From Miltoncostaea sp963703045 (GTDB lineage Bacteria; Actinomycetota; Thermoleophilia; Miltoncostaeales; Miltoncostaeaceae), in the NCBI GenBank assembly GCA_963703045.1, contig OY969782.1, positions 1,178,001 to 1,242,000 of the forward strand: a stretch of DNA of 64,000 bases, read 5' to 3'. This document shows positions 29,760-37,474 of the stretch, one piece after another. The notes beneath the pieces were generated by a model. It ran no database searches. It saw only the letters and a list, made by a program, of their open reading frames with translations, and was not told the DNA's origin. The position numbers were made by a program, and so were the translations under genes. Position 1 is the stretch's first letter. The number at the start of each line of letters is the position of its first letter.

Positions 29760-30236
29760 GTGGCACGGAGCTTCTACAAGGGAGAGCCGCTCGGAAAGCG
29801 TCCCCCGTGCGCGATCTGCATGGGGCGCGGACACGGCGGGCGGGCGTTGCTGCACCTCCCAGGCGGGGTCAGCGTGTGGCTCTGCGCCGACCACCGCTCG
29901 CTCGACTTCCAGACGCGACGCGCCGGTCGTGATCTGATGGCCAGCCTCGGTGCCGTGTGGAGTGCCGCCGGTTGCATGAGCCGCACCCGGGAGCGGGCGT
30001 TGACGCTGCACCGCAGCCGGCTGCTCGCCGCTCCGCCCGTTCGTCGGCGCCCCGGCTCGTATTCGTGGCCGGCGCTCCGGCGCGAGGCGGAGCGCCGTTT
30101 CGCGAGCGGGGAGGCGCCGTCCGCGGTCATCTCCGAGCTCCGTCGCCGCGCGTCGTCGGGACCGGCCCGGCCGCCGAGCGCCCAGACCATGCGTCGCTGG
30201 TTCCAGGAGGGGCGCTGGCTGCACGACTCCGACGAC
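29760..30236 (+). CDS. hypothetical protein with N-terminal Cys/His cluster and C-terminal HTH-like region; 3' end unresolved
   Basis: Unrecognised. Residues 14-45 contain CAICMGRGHGG and WLCADHRS, a C-x2-C-x4-H ... C-x2-H set that looks like a zinc site. Residues about 105-157 (WPALRREAERRFASGEAPSA, VISELRRRA, PPSAQTMRRWFQEGRW) look like a winged or helix-turn-helix DNA-binding region. GTG 29760 has AGGA 7 bases upstream. The frame has no stop until 31391, which would run antisense through ispE and into ksgA, so I end the credible part at the ispE stop; another frame stops at 30349. The gene may be frameshifted or have lost its stop near the 15-bp repeat at 30222. Confidence 0.5.
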
Positions 30237-30293
30237 TCAGCCGTCGGCCCGCAGCCGGACCCCCCGGGCGGAGGGCGTCACGACTCCGACGAC
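30222..30293. repeat. 15-bp direct repeat CACGACTCCGACGAC
   Basis: Identical copies at 30222-30236 and 30279-30293, 57 bp apart. They span the junction between the hypothetical gene and the ispE 3' end. A local duplication is possible. Confidence 0.5.
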
Positions 30294-31118
30294 ACCGCTG
30301 CCCGGCGGGAGCCGGGCGGCGGCGGCCCGCGCGGCGTCCGCGTCGGTGAAGACGCCGGCCAGGCACGACCCGCTGCCGCTCATCAGCACCGGTCGCGCAC
30401 CCACGGCCGCCAGGCTGCGGGCGGCGCGCCCCAGCGAGGGCTCCAGGGCGAGGGCCGCGGGCCAGAGGTCGTTGCCGACCCAGCGGGCGAGCTCGCCGAG
30501 ATGCCCGGGCCCGTCGTTCCCGCTCCCGCTCCGGGCGCCCGGCGGCGGCCAGCCATGACCGTCGCGGCCGAGGCGGTCGAACGCGCGATAGACGTCGGCG
30601 GTGGCGAGTCCGATTCCCGGTCGCACCACCAGCGCGGCAAAGGCAGGGCACCGCCCCGGGCGGAGGCGGTCGCCGCGCCCCTCGCCCCATTGGGCTCCGC
30701 CACGCACGAAGAACGGCACGTCGGATCCCACCCGCGCGGCGACCCGCTCGAGGGCGGGGGCGTCCAGTCCGAGCTCGTGAAGGCGGTCCGTTGCGACCAG
30801 GGTCGCGGCGGCGTCGCTCGATCCGCCGCCCAAGCCGCCCTCGGACGGGATGGCCTTCTCGATCGTCACCGCGACCGGCAGGGACCGCCCGACCTCGCGC
30901 TCGAGCTCGTCGAGGGCCCGCCAGGCGAGGTTCGCCGCGCCCTCCACCCCGCGGCAGCGCACCTCGCGCTCGGGCGCGCGCGCCACATCGACCCGGTCGG
31001 CCAGCCCGTCGAGCGCGACCATGAGCGTGCGGACGGGGTGGAACCCGTCGGCGCCGAGCGGCCCGACGCGAAGACACAGGTTGAGCTTGGCGGGGGCGAG
31101 GAGGCTCAGGCCGTCCAG
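30237..31118 (-). CDS. ispE: 4-diphosphocytidyl-2-C-methyl-D-erythritol kinase
   Basis: IspE, GHMP kinase of the MEP isoprenoid pathway, phosphorylating CDP-methylerythritol. About 293 residues, normal length. Motif 1 LLAPAKLNLCLRVG is at the N-terminus, the ATP loop is IPSEGGLGGGSSDAAATLVA, motif 3 is VLMSGSGSCLAGVF. The gene overlaps the end of ksgA on the same strand, a common ksgA-ispE pair. No ATG, GTG or TTG is in frame near the start: CTG 31118 (giving M-DGLSLLAPAKLN) has GGAGGA six bases upstream and is the best candidate; CTG 31109 lies further from the ribosome-binding site. Confidence 0.9.
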   Translation of the reverse strand: MDGLSLLAPAKLNLCLRVGPLGADGFHPVRTLMVALDGLADRVDVARAPEREVRCRGVEGAANLAWRALDELEREVGRSLPVAVTIEKAIPSEGGLGGGSSDAAATLVATDRLHELGLDAPALERVAARVGSDVPFFVRGGAQWGEGRGDRLRPGRCPAFAALVVRPGIGLATADVYRAFDRLGRDGHGWPPPGARSGSGNDGPGHLGELARWVGNDLWPAALALEPSLGRAARSLAAVGARPVLMSGSGSCLAGVFTDADAARAAAARLPPGSGVVGVVTPSARGVRLRADG

Positions 31119-31903
31119 GTCAGCTCCTCCGCGAGTCGGGCGAAGTCGGCGGGCGCCACCTGCTCGGGGCGAACCGTGCCGGACAGTCCGAGCGCCTCCA
31201 GCGCGCGGGCCGCCGACGCCTTGTCGCAGCCCGCCTGCGCCAGTGCGTTGGCGAGCGTCTTGCGGCGGGAGGCGAACGCGGCGCGGACGAGACGGCGCGT
31301 CGCCGGCGACGGCGCGGGGGCGACTCGACGGAAGGCCACGAGGGCCGAGTCGACGCGCGGGCGGGGCACGAAGACCTCGCGCCCCACCTGACGCCGGAAG
31401 GTCGTCTGCAGGCTGAGCCGCAGCAGGGCGGACGGGCCGCCGTACTGGCGGCTGCCCGGCTCGGCCAGCCAACGGTCCGCCACCTCGCGCTGGACCATCA
31501 CGCACCAGCGCTCGAGCGAGGGCAGGCGCCAGAGGCTCTCGAGCATCAGCGGCGTGGCGATGTCGTACGGCAGGTTGGCGACGAGGGCCGTGGGGGCGGG
31601 CGTCAGGGCCTCCCAATCGAGCTTCATCGCGTCCGTCCAATTGAGCGAGACGTTGCGGATGCCCGAGAGGGCGTCGGCGAGCGCGGGCTCGAGGCGGCGG
31701 TCCATCTCCACGGCGTGGACCCGGTCGGCTGCGCGCGCCAGCGCGACCGTCAGGACCCCGAGGCCGGCTCCGACCTCGAACACGACGTCGCCGGGGCCGA
31801 TGCCCGCCTCCCGGACCGCGAGATCGACGAGGTTCTCGTCGAGCAGGAAGTGCTGTCCGAGGTCGGTGTCGGGCCGCACGCCGTGCTCGGCCAGCAGGCG
31901 CAT
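31106..31903 (-). CDS. rsmA: 16S rRNA dimethyladenosine transferase KsgA/RsmA
   Basis: Dimethylates two adjacent adenines near the 3' end of 16S rRNA. 265 residues. DLGQHFLLDENLVD at the N-terminus, SAM motif I FEVGAGLGVLTVALA, the acidic motif II VHAVEMD, and motif IV ANLPYDIATPLM are present, then FVPRPRVDSALV and the C-terminal helical domain. ATG 31903 follows the tatD stop by 25 bp. An oddity: between motif II and motif IV the chain reads SLNWTDAMKLDWEALT, where both Asn/Asp-Trp pairs are encoded by the two arms of paired palindrome P7. Confidence 0.93.
   Translation of the reverse strand: MRLLAEHGVRPDTDLGQHFLLDENLVDLAVREAGIGPGDVVFEVGAGLGVLTVALARAADRVHAVEMDRRLEPALADALSGIRNVSLNWTDAMKLDWEALTPAPTALVANLPYDIATPLMLESLWRLPSLERWCVMVQREVADRWLAEPGSRQYGGPSALLRLSLQTTFRRQVGREVFVPRPRVDSALVAFRRVAPAPSPATRRLVRAAFASRRKTLANALAQAGCDKASAARALEALGLSGTVRPEQVAPADFARLAEELTWTA
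31612..31645. repeat. paired palindrome P7 (CCCAATCGAG / TCCAATTGAG, 24 bp pitch), inside ksgA
   Basis: Arms 31612-31621 and 31636-31645, 14-base spacer. Arm 2 extends to the 14-mer CGTCCAATTGAGCG, identical to P5. On the coding strand the arms encode LDWE and LNWT. Confidence 0.7.
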
Positions 31904-31928
31904 GACGCCCACCCGACCCGAGCCGGGC

Positions 31929-32678
31929 TCACCAGCCGAAGACGCGGGCGGCGTTGGCGGTGGTGAGCTCGTCGAGCTCGGCCTCGGTGACGCCCCGCAA
32001 CTCCGCCACGGCACGGAGCGTGTGCGCGACGTTTGCGGGCCGGTTGGGGCGTCCGCGACGCGGCACGGGCGCAAGGTAGGGGCTGTCGGTCTCGAGGAGC
32101 AGGAGCTCGCCGGGAGCGTCCTGGGCGGCCTGTCGCAGCGCGGCCGACTTGGGGAAGGTGACCGGTCCCGCGAAGCTCAGCATGTAGCCGCGCTCCACCA
32201 CCTCGTCGAGGTGCTCGGGGAGGGAGAAGCAGTGGAGCACCACCGGGTGTCCGGCGGCCTCGGCGGCCAGGATGTCGAGCGTCTCGCGCGCGGCGTCACG
32301 GGTGTGGATGACGAGGGGCAGCGTCGTCTCGCGGGCCAGGGCGATCTGCGCGAGGAACGCGCGCCGCTGGTTGTCGGGGCGGGCGTGGTCGCGGTGGTTG
32401 TCGAGCCCGCACTCCCCGACCGCCACCACCCGGGGATCGGCGCACAGCTCGCGCAGCCAGGCCACGTCGGCGTCGGTGAACCCGTCGGCGTCGTGGGGGT
32501 GGACGCCGACCGCGGCGAACACCCCGGAGTGCTCACCGGCGAGTGCCACGGCCCGCTCGCTCGACGCACGGCCCACACCGATCGCGACGATGCGCTCCAC
32601 GCCGGCGGCGGCGGCCTCGGCGACGAGCTGGTCGGCCGGCACGTCGCACGAGTCGAGGTGTGCGTGGGTGTCGACTAC
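31929..32678 (-). CDS. tatD: TatD-family metal-dependent DNase
   Basis: TatD hydrolase of about 249 residues, a TIM-barrel 3'-5' exonuclease type. Metal ligands appear in VDTHAHLDS (H-x-H), VAVGECGLDNH (Glu), VIHTRDA (His), VLHCFSLP (His), and LLETDSPYLAP (Asp). Good fit throughout. The start is a problem: the conserved VVDTHAH begins at GTA 32678, overlapping the metG stop (TAG), with GGAGGAGGAGG four bases upstream and no ATG, GTG or TTG near. Order metG-tatD-ksgA-ispE is a classic bacterial housekeeping cluster. Confidence 0.9.
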   Translation of the reverse strand, partial: VVDTHAHLDSCDVPADQLVAEAAAAGVERIVAIGVGRASSERAVALAGEHSGVFAAVGVHPHDADGFTDADVAWLRELCADPRVVAVGECGLDNHRDHARPDNQRRAFLAQIALARETTLPLVIHTRDAARETLDILAAEAAGHPVVLHCFSLPEHLDEVVERGYMLSFAGPVTFPKSAALRQAAQDAPGELLLLETDSPYLAPVPRRGRPNRPANVAHTLRAVAELRGVTEAELDELTTANAARVFGW

Positions 32679-34207
32679 GCCGCCTCCTCCTCCACGCGCG
32701 GGAAGAGCGGGCCCTCGGGGGCCACCGTCGCGCCGGCGCGACCGCCGCCCCAGGTGGCGTCGGCCATGGTGACCGCGGCCGGATCCTGGCCGAGGGCGAT
32801 CAGAATCCGCTCGGCCGAGCCGGGGATGACCGGCCAGAGCAGGATGGCCACCGCGCGCAGGCCCTCGGCGAGAGTGCTGAGCGTCTGGTCGAGCTCGCGC
32901 GCACGGTCGGGGTCCTTCGCGAGCTTCCACGGGGTTCGCTGCTCGACGAGCCGGTTGAGGCGCTGCACGATCCGCCAGACGTCCTCCAGGCCGCGCGAGA
33001 TGTCGAGCGCGGCGAAGGAGCGCCGCAGCGAGTCCGAGGCCGCGGAGACCTCGGCGGCGACCTCGGTGTCGTCGCCCGGATCGGCGGGGACCACGCCGCC
33101 GCGGTAGCGGTCGATCATGCTGATCACCCGGTTCAGCAGATTGCCCAGCTCGTTGGCGAGCTCCTGGGAGTAGCGGGCCTCGAAGCCCTCGGCGGTGAAC
33201 GTGCCGTCCTCGCCGAAGCGCACCTCACGCGCCAGGTAGTACCGCAGCGCATCGATGCCGTAGGCCTCGATGAACGGGAACGGGTCGACCACGTTGCCGG
33301 TCGTCTTGCTCATCTTCTCGCCGCCCTTGAGCACGTACCCGTGAACCATCAGCCGACGGGGCGGTTCGAGCCCGGCCGCCATGAGCATGGCCGGCCAGAT
33401 GACGGCGTGGAACTTGAGGATGTCCTTCGCCATGAGCTGGAGGTCGGGCGGCCAGTAGCGCTCGACGAGGTCCTCGCCCGGCCGGGCGTACCCGAGCGCG
33501 GTGCGGTAGTTGAGCAGCGCGTCGATCCAGACGTAGATCGTCTGCTCCGGCGCCCAGGGCACGGGCACGCCCCACTCGACCTGCGCGCGCGACACCGAGA
33601 GATCCTCGAGGCCGAGCTCGATCATGCGTCGCGCCTCGTTGTAGCGCGCGGGGGGCTGGACCCAGCCGGGGTTGGCGTCGTAGTGCGCCAGCAGGCGCTC
33701 GCGGAACGCCGACATGCGGAAGAACCAGTTCTCCTCCTCCACCCACTCGACCGGCGTCCGGTGGATCGGGCACAGACCGCCCTCGAGGAGGTCGCCCTCG
33801 CCGTAGAAGGCCTCGCACGCCGTGCAGTACCAGCCGCCGTAGCTGCCCGTGAAGATGTCGCCCGAGTCGTGGAGCACCTGGAAGAGCCGCTGCACCTCGG
33901 CCTCGTGCTCGGGGTCGGTGGTGCGGATGAAGAAGTCGTAGGTCGCGCCGAGCACGCCGCTGAGGTCGCGGAAGCGGGCGGAGAGGATGTCGGCGTGCTC
34001 GCGCGGCGAGCGCCCCTGGGCCTCGGCGGAGGTGGCGATCTTGCCGCCGTGCTCGTCGGTGCCGGTGAGGAAGAAGACGTCCTCGCCGAGCTGCCGGTGA
34101 TGGCGCGCGAGGATGTCGGCCATGATCGTCGTGTAGGCGTGCCCGATGTGGGGCTCCGCGTTCACGTAGTAGATCGGCGTCGTCAGGTAGAAGCGTCCGT
34201 CGGCCAC
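32675..34207 (-). CDS. metG: methionyl-tRNA synthetase
   Basis: Class I aminoacyl-tRNA synthetase of 510 residues, the short form without C-terminal tRNA-binding domain. The HIGH motif is residues 20-23 (EPHIGHAYTT), the single zinc knuckle is WYCTACEAFYGEG...GGLCPIHR, and the KMSKS loop reads GGEKMSKTTGN. The anticodon-binding helical domain follows to the end. GTG 34207 is chosen; an upstream in-frame extension to 34354 is low-complexity and covered by the opposing gene. Its start lies only 14 bp from the divergent GTG at 34222. Confidence 0.95.
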   Translation of the reverse strand: MADGRFYLTTPIYYVNAEPHIGHAYTTIMADILARHHRQLGEDVFFLTGTDEHGGKIATSAEAQGRSPREHADILSARFRDLSGVLGATYDFFIRTTDPEHEAEVQRLFQVLHDSGDIFTGSYGGWYCTACEAFYGEGDLLEGGLCPIHRTPVEWVEEENWFFRMSAFRERLLAHYDANPGWVQPPARYNEARRMIELGLEDLSVSRAQVEWGVPVPWAPEQTIYVWIDALLNYRTALGYARPGEDLVERYWPPDLQLMAKDILKFHAVIWPAMLMAAGLEPPRRLMVHGYVLKGGEKMSKTTGNVVDPFPFIEAYGIDALRYYLAREVRFGEDGTFTAEGFEARYSQELANELGNLLNRVISMIDRYRGGVVPADPGDDTEVAAEVSAASDSLRRSFAALDISRGLEDVWRIVQRLNRLVEQRTPWKLAKDPDRARELDQTLSTLAEGLRAVAILLWPVIPGSAERILIALGQDPAAVTMADATWGGGRAGATVAPEGPLFPRVEEEAA

Positions 34208-34221
34208 GACCCCGGAGTGTA

Positions 34222-34764
34222 GTGAGACAGCCCTTGCCGCCGCGGGCGCACGCTGCGCTCGTCTCCGTCGCCACCCGGCTCGACGGGGCCGGCGTGCGCT
34301 GGATGCTCGCGGGCAGCGCCGGCCGTGCGCTCCTCGGCCACCGGGTCCGCCCACGCGACATCGACATCGAGGTGGTCGCGGCCGACGCCGACGCCGCGGG
34401 CACCGCGCTGGGCGTGGCGCTCGTGCCTGCGAGCGGGCGCGGCCGCTCGTCGCTCCGGGGGCGGACCTGGGTAGCGGGCGTCGAGGTCGACCTGACGGCC
34501 GGACTTGTGGTCGAGGGGCCGGGGGGCCGGCTGGCGGCGGACGACGCCGCTCAATTGGGCGCCCGCACCATCGCCCAATTGAGCGACAGGACGATCGCGG
34601 TGGCGCCGGTCGAGGAGTCGTTGGCCCGGGCGATCGTGCTCGGGGAGTGGGACCGGGTGGCGCGGATCGCCTCCGGGGCCGCCGCGGGCGACGGGGTCGC
34701 GCCGCCGCGCGCCGACTACGTGGCCCGGCGCCTCCGGTCGGTGATCGCGAGGGCGGCGCGGTAG
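34222..34764 (+). CDS. nucleotidyltransferase-fold protein
   Basis: About 180 residues. The N-terminal half looks like a minimal nucleotidyltransferase: MLAGSAGRALLGHR followed by PRDIDIEVVAAD (the GG/GS ... D-x-D signature), then a later acidic strand AGVEVDLTAGLVV for the third carboxylate. Probably transfers nucleotides to an unknown partner; such proteins include antitoxin and antibiotic-modifying types, but no toxin gene is beside it. Residues 111-121 (AQLGARTIAQLS) are encoded by paired palindrome P8. GTG 34222 is very close to the divergent metG start, so a later start is possible. The last 49 bp overlap rsmI tail to tail. Confidence 0.65.
   Translation: MRQPLPPRAHAALVSVATRLDGAGVRWMLAGSAGRALLGHRVRPRDIDIEVVAADADAAGTALGVALVPASGRGRSSLRGRTWVAGVEVDLTAGLVVEGPGGRLAADDAAQLGARTIAQLSDRTIAVAPVEESLARAIVLGEWDRVARIASGAAAGDGVAPPRADYVARRLRSVIARAAR
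34550..34583. repeat. paired palindrome P8 (CTCAATTGGG / CCCAATTGAG, 24 bp pitch), inside gene
   Basis: Arms 34550-34559 and 34574-34583; each contains CAATTG. Extended 14-mers CGCTCAATTGGGCG (34548-34561) and CGCCCAATTGAGCG (34572-34585) are exact reverse complements. It encodes AQLG and AQLS in the nucleotidyltransferase-like protein. Confidence 0.75.
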
Positions 34765-35570
34765 GCGTCGTTGCGCGACGCCGCTCCGAGCAGGGCGGCG
34801 ACCTCGGCGGCGCGGCCGGCGCCGAGGCCCGCGTCGAGCAGCAGGCCGAGGGCCTCCTGCAGCGCGCCGTCGTCCGGGGGGTCGGTCTCGGCCGGGGCAG
34901 GCCCGACGACGAGCGCGATCTCGCCGCGTGGCGGCGCGTTGACGCGCGCGGCGAGCTCGGCGGCCGTGCCGCGCATCGTCTGCTCGTGCAGCTTCGTGAG
35001 CTCCCGGCAGACCGCGACGGACCGCTCCGGCATGCGGTCGGCCAGGTCGGCGAGCAGGGCGGGCAGCCGCTGGGGGCTCTCGAACGCCACGACCGGGACG
35101 GCCGACCGGGCGATCGCCTCGAGGGCCTCCCGCCGCTCGGCCCCGCGCCGGGGCACGAAGCCGAGGAAGAGGAAGCCGTCGCCCTCCCCCAGGCCCGAGA
35201 CGGCCAGGGCGCTGGTGACGGCGCTCGGGCCCGGGACGACGTCGACCCGCAGGCCGGCGTCGAGCGCGGCGCGCACGAGGCGGGCGCCGGGATCGCTCAC
35301 GAGGGGCATGCCGGCGTCGCTCACGAGCACGACGTCGAGGCCCTCGCCCATCCGCTCCACCAGGTCAGCCGATCGGGCGGCCTCGTTGTGGCGGTGCACC
35401 GCCACCATCCGGGCGCCGGATCCGGCGTGACGCAGCAGGACGGCCGTGCGCCGCGTGTCCTCGCACGCGACGAGATCGGCGTCGCGCAGGCGCTCGGCGG
35501 CGCGCGGGCTGAGATCGGCGAGGTTGCCGATCGGCGTGCCCACGACCGTCAGGCCTCCCGCTCCCCCCAC
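34716..35570 (-). CDS. rsmI: 16S rRNA (cytidine-2'-O)-methyltransferase RsmI
   Basis: SAM-dependent tetrapyrrole-methylase fold protein that 2'-O-methylates a cytidine of 16S rRNA. 284 residues, normal length. TVVGTPIGNLADLSPRA is the RsmI signature; ACEDTRRTAVLL, VLVSDAGMPLVSDPG, VVPGPSAVTSALAVSGL, FVPRRGAER, and FESPQRLPALL follow in the expected order. GTG 35570 leaves 8 residues before the first motif. The 3' end overlaps the opposing nucleotidyltransferase-like gene by 49 bp. Divergent from the LCP gene with about 60 bp between starts. Confidence 0.93.
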   Translation of the reverse strand: MGGAGGLTVVGTPIGNLADLSPRAAERLRDADLVACEDTRRTAVLLRHAGSGARMVAVHRHNEAARSADLVERMGEGLDVVLVSDAGMPLVSDPGARLVRAALDAGLRVDVVPGPSAVTSALAVSGLGEGDGFLFLGFVPRRGAERREALEAIARSAVPVVAFESPQRLPALLADLADRMPERSVAVCRELTKLHEQTMRGTAAELAARVNAPPRGEIALVVGPAPAETDPPDDGALQEALGLLLDAGLGAGRAAEVAALLGAASRNDAYRAALAITDRRRRAT

Positions 35571-35631
35571 GGGGCCGCCCCTTCCCGAGTTCGACGGTCG
35601 TCACCGTCACTGGCGCTACCATCACCCGCCG

Positions 35632-36813
35632 ATGTCCCGGACGACCAAACCATACAAGCGGTTCCGCGCGCGCGGCTCGTCGGGCGACGAGGGCGAGGAC
35701 GGCCTGGCGCAGCTGCGCGACCTCACCGCCCGCGAGACGGGCGCCGAGGCGCCGCCGCGCCGGCGCCGCGGTGGTGTCGCCCCGCCCGGCCAGGCTCCCG
35801 GGGGCGACGCCGCGCCACGCCGTCCCGGCAGACTCGAACGCGAGCAGCGACGGGCCCTCCAGCGCGAGGGCCGGCGGTGGTACTCGCTGCGCGGGCTCGG
35901 ACCGGGGGGATGGGCCGCCCGGGTCGCGCTCGTGCTGTTCGTGGGCGTCCTGGCCTGGGCCGGGCTCGGCTACCTCGCACTCGACTCCGCGGTCGACGAG
36001 TCCAACGGCAAGATCACGGCCTCCGCCCGCCAGGCGCTCGACGACCCGTCCGGAGGCCTGCTCGGCACGCCGACGAACACGCTCATCCTGGGCGTCGACT
36101 CGCGGCGGGGCCAGACGCGCAGCCGCGCCGACACCGTCCTGCTCATGCGCACCGACCCCGGATCGGGCCGCATCAAGTACCTCTCGATCCCGCGCGACTG
36201 GCGGGTCGAGGTGCCGGGGCAGGGAGTCCAGAAGATCAACGCGGCGTTCTTCTTCGGCGGTCAGGCGGGGATGATCCGGGCGGTCAAGCAGGTGACCGGG
36301 CTGCCGGTGCACCACCTGATCGTCATCAAGTTCAACGGCTTCCCGCGGATGGTCGACGCCGTCGGCGGCGTGACCGTCACGAACCCCTCGGCCCTCGTCG
36401 ACTGCCCCTACGAGGCGGGCCGCACGGTCAGCTTCGCCGCGGGCCGGATCGACCTCGACGGCGCGCGGGCGCTCGAGTACGCCCGGGCGCGCCAGGGCGA
36501 CTGCGGGGGCGACTTCGGGCGGGCCCTGCGCCAGCAGGCGATCGTCGCCGGCCTCAAGAGCAAGGTGCTCTCGCCGGGCGCGATCCTCATGGCGCCGTGG
36601 CGGGGGGCCGACGTCGTCCGCGCCCTCCAGACCGACATCGGCACGATCGACATGGCGAAGATGGGCTGGCTGCAGGCCCGCCTCGGGCAGCGGCCCGGCG
36701 ACCGCATCCTGCTGACGGGTGAGCCGCAGCTCATCGACGGCGTCTCCTACGTCGTGCAGACCGACCCCGACCGCAACGAGCGGGAGGTCGCGACCTTCAT
36801 CGCGAGCGACTGA
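35632..36813 (+). CDS. LytR-CpsA-Psr (LCP) family wall glycopolymer ligase
   Basis: 393 residues. A disordered basic N-terminus (about 1-85) precedes one membrane helix (WAARVALVLFVGVLAWAGLGYLAL split near 90-110), then the extracellular LCP domain: NTLILGVDSR, SRADTVLLMRTDP, LSIPRDWRVEVPG with the pyrophosphate-binding Arg residues, KINAAFFFGG, KFNGFPRMVDAVGGV, and ALEYARARQGDCGGDFGRALRQQ. The family attaches teichoic acids, arabinogalactan or capsule to peptidoglycan. ATG 35632 has TACCAT 9 bases upstream. It converges with trkA, 3 bp between stops. Confidence 0.9.
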   Translation: MSRTTKPYKRFRARGSSGDEGEDGLAQLRDLTARETGAEAPPRRRRGGVAPPGQAPGGDAAPRRPGRLEREQRRALQREGRRWYSLRGLGPGGWAARVALVLFVGVLAWAGLGYLALDSAVDESNGKITASARQALDDPSGGLLGTPTNTLILGVDSRRGQTRSRADTVLLMRTDPGSGRIKYLSIPRDWRVEVPGQGVQKINAAFFFGGQAGMIRAVKQVTGLPVHHLIVIKFNGFPRMVDAVGGVTVTNPSALVDCPYEAGRTVSFAAGRIDLDGARALEYARARQGDCGGDFGRALRQQAIVAGLKSKVLSPGAILMAPWRGADVVRALQTDIGTIDMAKMGWLQARLGQRPGDRILLTGEPQLIDGVSYVVQTDPDRNEREVATFIASD

Positions 36814-36816
36814 GCC

Positions 36817-37474
36817 TCAGTCGAGGGCGGCGAAGGCCTCCGCGCGATCGGGCGCCCCGGCCACGACCAGCAGGTCGTCCGGGTGGATGACCGTCTCGGG
36901 GGTCGCGTAGGTGAACCGCCCGCCCGGGCTCTTGACGCAGACGACGGTCACGTCGTGGCGCTTTCGCAGGCCGGCCTGCTCGAGCGTCTTGCCGAGCGCC
37001 TCACGCGGGGCCGTCGTCTCGATGAGGACGAAGTTCTCGTCGATCTCGATGTAGTCGATCGTGCGCCCGACCATCGAGTGGGCCATCCGCACCCCCATGT
37101 CGCGCTCGGGGAAGATCACCCGGTGCGCCCCCACGCGCTGCGAGGATCGCGCCGTGCTCGGCGGTGATCGCCTTGGCCCAGATGCGCGGGATCGCGAGGT
37201 CGACCAGCGCGTAGGTGGTGAGGATGCTGGCCTGGATGTCGCTGCCGATGGCCACGACCGCGCTCGGGAAGTCGCCGGCGCCGAGCTGCCGCAGCGCCTC
37301 GACATCGGTCGCGTCGGCCTGCACGACGTGGGTCATCCCGGCGGCGCAGGCCTGCACGATGCGGAGGGACGCGTCGACGCCGAGCACCTCCTGGCCGAGA
37401 TCGCCGAGCGTCTCGGCGATGGCGCGGCCGAATCGCCCGAGACCGATGACGAGCATCTGGTCGTTCTTAGCCAA
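36817..37474 (-). CDS. TrkA/KtrA-type K+ channel regulatory subunit, apparent 1-base frameshift
   Basis: RCK protein that gates the membrane subunit in response to nucleotide binding. The N-terminal half (from TTG 37474) has MLVIGLGRFGRAIAETL, EVLGVDAS, VVQADATDVEALRQLG, VVAIGSDIQASILTTY; the C-terminal half has RVGAHRVIFPERDMGVRMA and a TrkA-C domain (EIDENFVLIETTAP...HPDDLLVVAGAPD). The halves are in different frames: removing one base near 37141 turns GAILAARG into GAILQRVGAHRVIFPE, the family consensus. Start overlaps the end of the ktrB-like gene by 8 bp. As written, the protein would be truncated before the C domain. Confidence 0.85.

Noticed and set aside
30687..30694. Single CCATTGGG half-site in ispE
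   Set aside because: No partner arm is found 23 or 24 bp to either side.
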